A program made the translations under genes and the position numbers. This document shows, piece by piece, positions 56,701-64,000 of a DNA stretch of 64,000 bases. Below the pieces are notes generated by a model, which was not told the origin of the DNA, made no database searches, and worked only from the letters and a program-made list of their open reading frames with translations. Source of the DNA: Mycteria americana (taxonomy: Eukaryota > Chordata > Aves > Ciconiiformes > Ciconiidae); NCBI RefSeq assembly GCF_035582795.1, contig NC_134366.1, forward strand, positions 3,330,828 to 3,394,827. Direction: 5' to 3'. How positions within the stretch are numbered: position 1 is the first letter of the stretch; each line of letters begins with the position of its first letter.

Positions 56701-57842
56701 GTCCCACATCTGAGATGCTCTCAAAAATGCTCTTGCTGCATGAGTCCTTCTGCCACCTAAGTCAGCTCTGAGTGGAGAAACCATACCAAAATGAAAGCCC
56801 TTGCTGCAAATATTCTTATTTTGCTGCCTATCAAGGGAGCCATTTAGAGCTTAGCTTGCTTTTCTCCCTGTTTCCATCTTCCTTTTGCTGCCAGGATGGT
56901 AAAACATGAGCAGCAAGACTAGATCTGTTGGCTTTTCAACAGCCCAGACCCACCTATAGGGGATTCCAGGATGCCAAATCCAAGAAATAATCGCTATTTT
57001 TTCAGTAGATAAGGTAAGAAATTGCTGTTGGGGGGTAATTTCTCAGGTCCTGTGAGTAACTGCAATTCTCACCCCAACATGAGAGACTCAAAGGTGAGAA
57101 ATCCCCGACCCAACAAGATGGCCTCACAGAGTAGGAGCTTTAGGGCAGCAGAACGCAGAGCAACGATTGACCCTGGTGTCCTTCAGCCCTTCGCACATGG
57201 GCACCTGTCCCAGTGTCACCCCAAAATACCCCAAAATGAGTTCACCATCAATACCAGGAGGGATTCGGTGGCTGGACATCGCTGCTGCCAGCTCAGAGGT
57301 CTCCACCACCCCATGATACCAGTCACCAGCAGATTATCATCAAGCAGTATTTTCTCAATGAAGACGACTTGCCCACACTGGGGGAAAAGATTATTTTTGG
57401 GGACCCTGGAGTTAGAGTAAATCCAGCCCACAGTATTTTTTCCTGGGGCAGATGCAAAAAGAAAAGCACCGCTCAGGCAAGCGCTTTGTGACTCCAGATG
57501 ATATTTTTATAACCTCAGAAAAACACCTTGCAGAAACACTTGGGTTTTGATTTTGTTTTCAACAGGCAGTGAGAACAGGGTGTAGTTCAGCTGACAGATT
57601 TGTCATCCAAGGCTCCCGGCAGGGAAGAAAACTCTCCAGCTCCAAAGGTGCCACCTAGGAAAAGCCAAAAGGCTTTTTGTAACCCCAGGAGCACCCAGCA
57701 AACGAGTTGAGCCACCCCGAGGGATCCCTTCCCATTTCGTCCTTCTCCCACATTGGCTTTTCACAGGAAAGAGAAAACAAGCGACACATCTGCTCTCCCA
57801 GCTGCAAAAAAACCCGAGGCCTCTTTCTTCCTATAAATGTCA

Positions 57843-57898
57843 TGAGTCACCGGGCAAAGTGTTCGTCTTGCATCACGGCAGCCGTCATTAATGACTCA
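57843..57898. promoter_or_regulatory. Pair of AP-1/MARE-like sites
   Basis: TGAGTCA at 57,843-57,849 and TGACTCA at 57,892-57,898 are inverted relative to each other, 49 bases apart, in sequence with a possible homeobox core (tcattaatga). Each is a perfect AP-1 heptamer. Function is inferred. Confidence 0.3.
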
Positions 57899-58163
57899 GA
57901 CCAACGGGGCCAAATTTCTACTGGCTCCTCGGCCACAGCGTTGACTCGGGTCTCCACCGAGATGCTAATAATGAAATCATATATCACAGATGATAATAAT
58001 AAAATAAAACTCCCTCAGCTCGCTCTGCACCCCGGCTGGCACCTCCATCATTCACCGAGGAGGGCAGGAGGTGATGGGATGGTGGGATGAGCATCTCCTC
58101 TCCTCCCCCCAGCCCTGTGAGCTAAAGGAGGAACTGCTCCGGGTTAAAAATAAAGCAAAAAGG

Positions 58164-58190
58164 AAAAAAAAAAAAAAAAAAAAGGGGGGG
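58164..58190. repeat. (A)20(G)7 tract
   Basis: Twenty adenines followed directly by seven guanines. It is a low-complexity purine tract. Confidence 0.9.
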
Positions 58191-59262
58191 AAAGAAGGGT
58201 TTTTTTACCCGGAGCAATGCCCTGATCTGGTTCACTGTCCAGGCATGGAGACAGGGCTATAAAATAAGCGGTTGCTCGGCTCGGCTATGGCCGGGAGGGG
58301 ATTTGGGGATGGGGATAAATGCATTAACGGGGTTTTGCCGTTGCCTTGAGAGCAGCTTCCCTGTATCAGCCTATACACGGGGACACAGAGCGTGGCCTTC
58401 CAGCACAGCTCCTGCCCCAGGGCTCACCCAAAATGTCCCCAACCAGCAAGGACAGAGGCAGATATTCCCCAGAAGCCCCAAGCAAATGCAAATTCTCCTT
58501 TCCTTTCTCAAAGGCGTTGCCGAAGGATTAAATGCCGCTTTGCGTTTTAGGTTCAACTCGCTACCTCTTAAACCAGGTCCTGAAGGATGCCGTGCCCCAA
58601 ACGGTTCACAAACCCAGGGCTCTACAAACAGCCCGTGCCGAAGGGACGGGGACATCTGCGATCCCAGTGGTAGTTGTCCGTGCCTGGACGTCGAGGTGGG
58701 CAGCAATCTGTTCACCACAACAGCTATTCTCTTCCTGAAATCCCCCGTTTGAGACAGGCCGGCTTCTGCAGCGCAGGGAAAAATAAGTGAATTTGGTCTT
58801 TGCCATTGCTTTCTTAGACTGTCAGTGCTCCGGCTGATTTTTGACTATGTGGGGAAATCTTAATGCAGTTTAGGTGCTTCGTTAAGTAAAACAATAATAA
58901 TATTAACTCATACCTGCTCATGCACAGGGATGGTGCCTCCCCGAAAGAAGCACAGGGCAGATCTTGCCTCCACCCCAGGCTCCCTCCTGGCATTTCTCAG
59001 CCCTGTTGCTGCCATCTCTCTTGCGCGTGACCCAATTTTTTAGGAAAAGAAGCTTTTGGGCTCACGTCCATCTGTCCGTCTGCCTTCTCTCGCCTCTGTG
59101 TAATGTTTTCAGCTGCTGGGCGATTTCAACACCATTTGACAGGGGGATGGAGGCCTTCGAGGTATTCGCTTCCTATCAGCATCAGGGGGAAATCTAGAAA
59201 TAAGCAGTTTTCGTGGCTTCTTGCTGTCTTTCAAAACTCCTCTTCCTGTCTTTAATAAAGGA

Positions 59263-59293
59263 AGTATTTAGTATTTAGCATTTAGTATTTAGC
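59263..59293. repeat. (TATTTAG)n short tandem repeat
   Basis: About four heptamer-type units, 'tatttagtatttagcattt' followed by 'agtatttag', with one substitution. Confidence 0.9.
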
Positions 59294-59740
59294 CTGGGAC
59301 AGCACACGACCTCGATTTATCTTAAAGTTACCACAAAACAGAAAGGAAATAATCCTAAATTTATTGCACACATGCGCTAACAGTTATTTCTACACCGATC
59401 TCTTGAGCTTTCGAACCATGTGATTTTTTTTTTTTCCCCACGTGGAATTAAAAAATTGCTCCATGTTCACCTATTCCCTCCCACATCTGTGTATTATTAA
59501 GGTGAAAAAATTAAAAAAGGGGTTTTCCCTGCATAGGAAAACCAGAGGGACTGGAGCAGCACCCGGCGCACTCCATCTTCTGGGTCCTCTCCATCTGGGT
59601 AGCCTTTTCCAGCATGAGAAACAGTGAAAATTTTACCAAATCCTCTCTGTTTTGTCTCAAAGGTGAACTGAAGCGGCAGCAGAGCAGCCAGCAACGAGGG
59701 CCCTCCCTGTGGTCCTGCTTTATTTTGGATACAAGAGCCT
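59294..59740. other. Non-coding stretch
   Basis: Nothing is assignable. There is a T-run at about 59,426-59,436. Confidence 0.5.
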
Positions 59741-59920
59741 GAAGGATTTTCATTGACTCTCTCTCTGTGCCTACGTAGGAAATCCGCGGATAACCAGCAG
59801 ATGCGGAAGCCGTGAAGGTGGGGAGCACACGGATTTTCGTTGACTTTCTCTGTGCCTACGCAGTAAATACGTGGCCAACCAGCAGATGCAGAAGCCACGA
59901 AGGTGGGGGGCACACCAGCA
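59741..59920. repeat. Two-copy tandem repeat, 87-bp unit
   Basis: The units starting at 59,747 and 59,834 share 'ttgact', 'tctctgtgcctacg', 'aaccagcagatgc', 'gaagcc' and 'gaaggtgggg', followed by 'gcacac', with about a dozen differences, several of them at CpG. Because 87 is a multiple of three, it leaves long minus-strand frames (59,497-60,219) with a duplicated peptide. Confidence 0.92.
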
Positions 59921-59970
59921 CTATGAGACGTGCATGAACCCCGTAGCAGGATGCAGAGGCAGCTTTCAAA

Positions 59971-59988
59971 TGTATATATATATATATA
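59971..59988. repeat. (TA)n tract
   Basis: 'tgtatatatatatatataag', about eight TA units, on the border between the 87-bp repeat and the GC-rich minisatellite. Confidence 0.85.
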
Positions 59989-59999
59989 AGGCACGAGCA

Positions 60000-60345
60000 C
60001 ATCCCTGAGCACGCAGCCTGACACGGGGCAATGCTGCACGGCAGAGATGCCACGCGCATCCCCAAACAGCCTGGCATACGGAGCAACGCTGCAGGGCACA
60101 CGCGGGCCCCACGAAAGGTGTGCATGCACCACGTCCCACGAAGCACGTACGTGTCCCCACGCAGCCTGGCACGCCTGCAGCGCTGCGCGGCTCATGCAAA
60201 GCGTGTTGCATGCATGCATGCATCAAGCCCCACGAGGCAAGCGTGCATCCCCGCGCGGCCAGGCGTGGGAGCGATGCTGTAGGGCACCTGCAAGACCCCA
60301 GTGCGGATCCTTGCCCGCCTTGGCACGGGGTAACGCTGCACATCA
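60000..60345. repeat. Degenerate GC-rich minisatellite
   Basis: About five diverged units share a 'cgcagcctggcacggggca' core followed by 'acgctgcagggca'-like sequence. Cores start near 60,013, 60,068, 60,165, 60,255 and 60,318. Between the cores lie 'gccccacgaa' and 'gtgcatgcac' pieces. Spacing varies (about 55-97 bp), so units have been gained and lost. The long frames on both strands here (minus 59,966-60,574; plus 60,047-60,877) follow from the lack of TAA/TAG in this composition and are not genes. Confidence 0.7.
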
Positions 60346-60379
60346 GCCCCCCGGGGGGATGCACGGCCCCGCACAAGCC

Positions 60380-60402
60380 ACGGTGCACGGTGCACGGTGC
60401 AC
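60380..60402. repeat. (CGGTGCA)n short tandem repeat
   Basis: 'cggtgcacggtgcacggtgc', followed by 'aca', gives three head-to-tail units of about 8 bp at the upstream edge of the CpG island. Confidence 0.85.
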
Positions 60403-60479
60403 ACAGCCCCCGCGCGCGCCCCGCCCCGCGCCGCCCGCGCCGCATCCGGTCACGAGCGGGCTGGGGAAGGGGGCGGCGA

Positions 60480-60508
60480 GGCGTGGTCAGGGAGTGGGCG
60501 TGGTCAGG
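60480..60508 (+). promoter_or_regulatory. Duplicated GGCGTGGTCAGG box (KLF/EGR-like)
   Basis: A perfect 12-bp box occurs at 60,480-60,491 and 60,497-60,508. The core GGCGTGG/GGGCGTGG is typical of KLF/SP-family binding. Its doubling 100-180 bp upstream of the presumed start is consistent with promoter function. Confidence 0.5.
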
Positions 60509-60557
60509 CGGCGGGATCCGCCCCCGCGCCTTTCCAGCGCTGCGGTTCCCTGCCGTA

Positions 60558-60590
60558 GCCCCGCCCACTCCCACCTAGGCCCCGCCCCTT
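60558..60590. promoter_or_regulatory. Two GC boxes (SP1-type)
   Basis: 'gccccgccc' at 60,558-60,566 and 'ggccccgcccctt' at 60,578-60,590 are classical SP1 sites in a TATA-less promoter. Confidence 0.6.
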
Positions 60591-60608
60591 TCTGCCCTCC
60601 TCGGTTAC

Positions 60609-60660
60609 CCGTGGTGCCGCGCGCAGGGCTGGCACTGACGTGGCTGCCGAGCGCCGCCAT
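60609..60660 (-). CDS. Candidate first coding exon of an unidentified minus-strand gene (partial)
   Basis: The ATG lies inside the perfect TISU element. The frame reads MAALGSHVSASPARGTT and one further base, then meets a donor-like G|GTAACC (GT at 60,608-60,607), giving a 52-base coding part. An MAAL-type start, CpG-island setting and TISU context fit a housekeeping gene with a short first exon. I do not recognise the protein from 17 residues. No second exon could be identified in the 60 kb to the left, so either intron 1 is very long or this start is not used. If splicing does not occur, the frame continues to about 60,487. Confidence is low because the same motif may simply be a YY1 site for a plus-strand gene. 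Confidence 0.3.
60636..60643 (+). promoter_or_regulatory. CRE-like site TGACGTGG
   Basis: TGACGTGG is an ATF/CREB-type half site. It lies 10 bp from the YY1/TISU element, a common arrangement in TATA-less promoters. On the minus strand it falls inside the candidate first coding exon. Confidence 0.45.
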
Positions 60661-60664
60661 CTTG
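60653..60664 (-). promoter_or_regulatory. YY1/TISU element CAAGATGGCGGC
   Basis: Read on the minus strand this is a perfect 12-base match to the TISU consensus (SAASATGGCGGC). TISU is a start-codon context found in genes with very short 5'UTRs and is also a strong YY1 site. On the plus strand the same bases (gccgccatcttg) could act as a YY1 site near a plus-strand start. Confidence 0.75.
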
Positions 60665-60768
60665 TGTGCCTGGGCGGAGAGCGGCCGAGAGGCGCAGGGG
60701 GGAGCCGGCTCCGAGCGGGACAGTCCGAGGACAGCCAGACCCACTGCCCGGGGCAGCAGCCGACGCCG
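60665..60768 (+). other. Candidate 5'UTR first exon of a plus-strand gene
   Basis: Immediately after the YY1 site, GC-rich sequence ends in the donor-like CCG|GTGGGT (GT at 60,769). An alternative donor, GGT|GTGAGG, lies at about 60,874. No ATG frame here resembles a known protein, so exon 1 would be non-coding. The AT-richer, frame-poor sequence from 61,420 to the window end then looks like intron 1. This is inference from composition and donor match only. Confidence 0.35.
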
Positions 60769-61419
60769 GTGGGTTCACCGACACCTTCTCGCTTCCCTCC
60801 CTTCAGCCCCTTCCCCTCCTGCCCGCCGCTGCCCCGCTCCCCCGCCCACATCCACACCCTGCGGCCGCCGGGTGTGAGGCACCGCGGCCTTGGCGCTGAG
60901 GGGAGGGGGCGGCGGGCCCGGGGGGAGCGGGCCCCGTCGCTTCTTTCCGTCCTTCCGTCTTCTCCCCCGCTACCGCCGTCGGTCGGCGGCTGCCGGCGGG
61001 AGGAGGAAGCCGCAGCCAGGCCGCAGTGCAGGCCTTGGGGAGCGGCGGGCCTGGCTGGGGCGCTGCCCCATCCGCCCCCCCCCCCTCACGCCTTTGGGGC
61101 TGGGTGGCTGGGCCGGGGCGGGCGCCAGCCCTTTCGTTTCCCCGCCGAGGGTGGCGTGGGCACGGGCGGGAGGGGGGGACCGCTCCAACTCGCCGGCAGC
61201 TGCACAAGGCCCGGCGCCGCTCCCCCTACTGGAGGGATTGGACGGGATGCGGCGGGATGGGCTTCGCCTGCCTTCCCCAAACTCGCTCATTCCGGCCTCT
61301 GCCCCGCCCGTGAACGGGTCTGAGGAGAGAGGTATTTCCTCGTTTTCCTCTCCCCGCGAAAACCCTCGTCGTAGCGGATCTCCGAGATCTGGTAGCCCGG
61401 CAGGGGAAATGAGGCTTGG

Positions 61420-64000
61420 ATGAAACTCGTAGGAGAGAGGTTATTTTCCTGTAAGCCCTTGGCTGCTGAGTAGGGCTTTCTGCTGGGCTGAGGGGGTGAT
61501 GGTAAGAAGTTGAGCTTTAGCCTGGGGCAAACTCTGTTTGCCATCCACGGCTTGGTTTTGATGGTCTAGGAGATCAGTTTTCCTTGGCATAGCAGCTCCG
61601 GGTGAGAGGATATTATATTCTGTCTGAAAATACTATATATCCTGTGTCTCTGAGTAGTTAACATAATGCTTTGGGCTGATAATCTCTGTCTGATAAAGTG
61701 ATAGGCCAGCTAGTGAACCTTTTCATGGAGGAGTCTGTTTGCCCCAGCAGAGCACGACTAAAACTCTGCTGGGTCATAAAACTGCCTAAATGTTGTGTTT
61801 GACATTGACCTTGTTGCTTTGCTGCTAGGCTCTTGCCAAACCAAATTCCTCAGGTTGATTAGAGTTGTATCCAGAGGTCTTGTTTTGAAACGTAGCTTTG
61901 TCAAAAACGAAAATGCGAACTATTTGTATAATACTTTAAACTTTGTTTTGCAAGCCGCAAGACTTACAACACCCCTTTGCAGGATATTCTATTAACCTTA
62001 TTTTTCAGGCAAAGAAACCAAGTCAAAGTAAATTGTCCAAGGTCATTTGGCAATGTCGTTATTACTATTTTTGCTACTGATTTGGAGCACTTCTGTTGGA
62101 AAAAGGAACTGTAGCTGAACTAGAGGATTTCTTCTTGGCTTTTGTTCATGGGTTTTATAATCAAATTGTCGGTATAAGTACTCACAGTCTTACCGATATA
62201 GAAGGGGATTCTCTGAAAGGAAAGTTTACAAGGCAGGTATGATGCTGCTGACTTCCTTTGTTAAAAACACATCTGCAGTGCTTGAGAACCCTGTTGGACT
62301 GCTTTCCCTGTTGTAATTACATTGGGTGAAAGGGTGAGGAAACTCGCCTCACTTGAACCTCTTAAACTCAATTGCTTTGCCAAGTTTATTGACGCTTCTG
62401 CTGTGGTAGTGCATCAGGAGGAAAAATGGCTCAAGCAGATGTCATCTCCACTCAGAACAGCCTTTGCTGCTGCGATAGTCTGTGATATACATAATAGTTG
62501 CTGGATGATATTAAAAGGCAATCACCTGAATGTAAATCAGTCCCCGATGGTCTGAGGCATTTGCTGAATTTTTAAGGTTGCCTAGTTGTGAAATACAGTC
62601 GGAATCTGAGAAGGACTGGGCAGGAGTGGTGCATTTTTGCTCGGTGTGCGTAGTTCCCTGTGTGTGTTAGTCATGCTGACCAAGTGGAGGGCAGGACTAG
62701 TCACAGCTTTTCAAGGCAAACAAAGTGTGTGTGGGAGTAGGGGGCTGGATTCCAGTCCTTACAATTCACCAAATTTTGTTCTCCATTTATTCCTGTTTGA
62801 AAACCTGCTTTAAGCAGTAGCATTTGTACAATTGAGGCACAATTACCAGATAAGCTATTGATTATGTTAATTGGTGGAAGGAGGAAAAGCTCACAACCCA
62901 AGATTCCAGCTGAATTTGCAGTGGTGAAGTTTAAAGAACCACCTTTCTTTAAAAATAAAAGATCACTTTAGAAATAAAAGCTGCTGAGATGTGTAAAGAT
63001 AAAAGTTCTTGCTTGAAAGCCTGCAGATTTCAACAGCCCTCACAAGCATCTAGATTGCCTTACAGTGGATAAATTTGGTGACCATAAGTTAACTTTTTCT
63101 GAAAAGGAGTAGTTCTGATGCTTTTTTTAGAAATCTCTTGAAAGTTTTGCTACTGGAATGCTATAGAGCTTGTATTAGAGCTAGCACTGTCCTCAGCCAT
63201 TATTTCCTTTCTTTAACTGATGAGTAAAGAAGTTTATAATCAGCTTCCTACTACAGCAGCTGTTTTTCTGTGTTATTCAGCATTTTTTTCTTTCTGCTTG
63301 CTTGTGAGTATCCAATTTTATTTCTTGTTTCTAATACATGCAAACATTGAAGGACTATGGTACTACTTCTGCTGATGTTTCAATTCTAATAAAACTCTCA
63401 TGTCTAATATAGCTCTTATTCATACACTGATCTTGTATCTAACAACTAGCTGTGTTGCTAGTTGCAACACATAGAAAATGTCTGCTTTGACATTTTCCCC
63501 AAACCAAAAGCCAGTTTCATTACCGAAGCTCTCGTGTGAGTTCTTGCCATTTCTACTATGAGTGCAAATGTTGACTTACTGCCCAGTTACTGGGAATGAA
63601 TAACAGGATATTTGGCTTAAAATTTAAGATTTTGAACTGGTGAATAGTTCAGCCTCAAACCTGTGCAATGCTTATCTGAAAAGAAATGCTTTGTAGTAAC
63701 CAGTTCTCACAACAGTATGCCCATCGTTTAACAGGTGAATAGAAGTCGCAGTCCAAACTTGTGTGTCACAACTACATTGTCGGCACCACTTATTTCCTGA
63801 GCATCTACAGGCAGTCCGCAGGGCGGTAATGGATGTGCTTTATCTAAAAGTGACTCCTTCTGTACTTTTCCACCTGTCAACCTATCCTTTAAATAAAATA
63901 TTTTTCAGACCAGGTATATGTTTTTCCTATGTGTTGGTTTGCATGCTGTTGAGTTATGCATGGTAGTGTATAACTGCTTAAAATAGTTTAAGATTTCACT
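61420..64000. other. Presumed first-intron sequence of a plus-strand gene
   Basis: AT-rich sequence downstream of the CpG island, with T-rich stretches and no recognisable exon. It contains one MIR remnant (61,992). Short frames (61,795-61,995, 62,322-62,555 and 63,763-63,966) have no domain and no convincing acceptor/donor pair. Whether the gene continues beyond 64,000 cannot be seen. Confidence 0.4.
61992..62056 (-). repeat. MIR-type SINE remnant, antisense
   Basis: 'ccttatttttcaggcaaag', 'aaaccaagtcaaagtaaatt' and 'gtccaaggtcatttggcaat' match antisense MIR (cattttacagatgagg, aaactgaggcaaagaggtt, gcccaaggtcacatagc). The apparent splice acceptor 'tttttcag|g' at about 62,008 is part of this repeat. 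Confidence 0.6.

Larger units (their letters stand above)
56701..59262. other. Non-coding stretch
   Basis: No gene is recognised. It holds a pair of AP-1 sites (57,843 and 57,892), a TAA-rich tract at about 57,992-58,005, and an A20/G7 tract at 58,164-58,190. Frames such as 58,303-58,752 (149 codons) have no domain. Confidence 0.5.
60390..61400. promoter_or_regulatory. CpG-island promoter, probably bidirectional
   Basis: About 1 kb of very GC-rich, CpG-dense DNA contrasts sharply with the flanks. It carries GC boxes (gccccgccc at 60,558 and ggccccgcccctt at 60,578), doubled GGCGTGGTCAGG boxes, a CRE-like TGACGTGG and a YY1/TISU element, and has no TATA box. This is the signature of a housekeeping-type vertebrate promoter. 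Start sites probably lie around 60,600-60,700. Evidence for transcription exists on both sides: a TISU start codon leading left, and 5'UTR-like sequence with GT donors leading right. Confidence 0.88.

Noticed and set aside
60047..60877. 276-codon plus-strand open frame (and 202-codon minus frame 59,966-60,574)
   Set aside because: They lie in the minisatellite and CpG island, where stop codons are rare because of GC content. The peptide is repetitive Pro/Ala/Arg/His without a domain.
60640..61323. 227-codon plus-strand frame over the CpG island
   Set aside because: Pro/Arg/Gly-rich GC artefact that crosses the presumed 5'UTR donor sites. No family resemblance.
62000..62010. Splice acceptor-like 'tttttcag|g' in the presumed intron
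   Set aside because: It falls inside an antisense MIR remnant, and the downstream frame is short and domain-free.
1..64000. CRISPR arrays, integrons, prophage or other prokaryotic systems
   Set aside because: The sequence is clearly vertebrate nuclear DNA. No regularly spaced identical repeats with unique spacers occur.

Overview
The window looks like avian nuclear DNA, most probably from a neoavian bird. The main evidence is a set of CR1 LINE copies with the typical 3' end (a stretch reading 'ggttggactagatgatc', then a short ATTCTATG-type tandem tail) and several weak MIR-type SINE remnants. A crocodilian or turtle is less likely but not formally excluded. Nothing is organised like a bacterial or viral genome. 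There are no operons, CRISPR arrays, rRNAs or tRNAs that I can see. Almost all open frames in the window look like chance frames in non-coding DNA or antisense frames of CR1.

Layout. Positions 1-24,000 are AT-moderate non-coding DNA with very old repeats: palindromic and 'cctagcac'-type ancient amniote repeats, old L3/CR1-like ends, and a badly decayed CR1-type reverse transcriptase at about 10,990-11,840. This part also holds a striking 300-bp inverted duplication (4721-5018 against 5418-5717) and a decayed C2H2 zinc-finger fragment (about 15,660-15,806). Positions 24,000-44,000 are mixed non-coding DNA with CR1 tails, MIR remnants, several short tandem duplications (93-bp units at 32,670) and one unexplained 256-codon minus-strand frame (36,607-37,377). 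Positions 44,600-53,230 hold the youngest CR1 copies: two same-strand 5'-truncated copies (44,640-45,307 and 45,720-46,276), one minus-strand copy that keeps the FADD catalytic box of its reverse transcriptase (51,958-52,750), and two flanking fragments. Positions 53,230-59,700 are non-coding with possible regulatory elements.

Positions 59,740-61,400 are the only convincing gene-associated region. An 87-bp tandem duplication, a TA tract and a degenerate GC-rich minisatellite lead into a CpG island with GC boxes, repeated GGCGTGGTCAGG boxes, a CRE-like TGACGTGG and a perfect CAAGATGGCGGC element read on the minus strand. That element is both a YY1 site and a TISU start context. It would start a minus-strand first coding exon of 17 codons ending at a GT donor. 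The plus strand just downstream also has plausible 5'UTR sequence with GT donors, so the promoter may be bidirectional. Positions 61,420-64,000 look like intron 1 of a plus-strand gene whose remaining exons lie outside the window. I could not identify either gene.

All repeat calls are by eye against remembered family features. Subfamily names and percent identities need an alignment, and no such search was run here.
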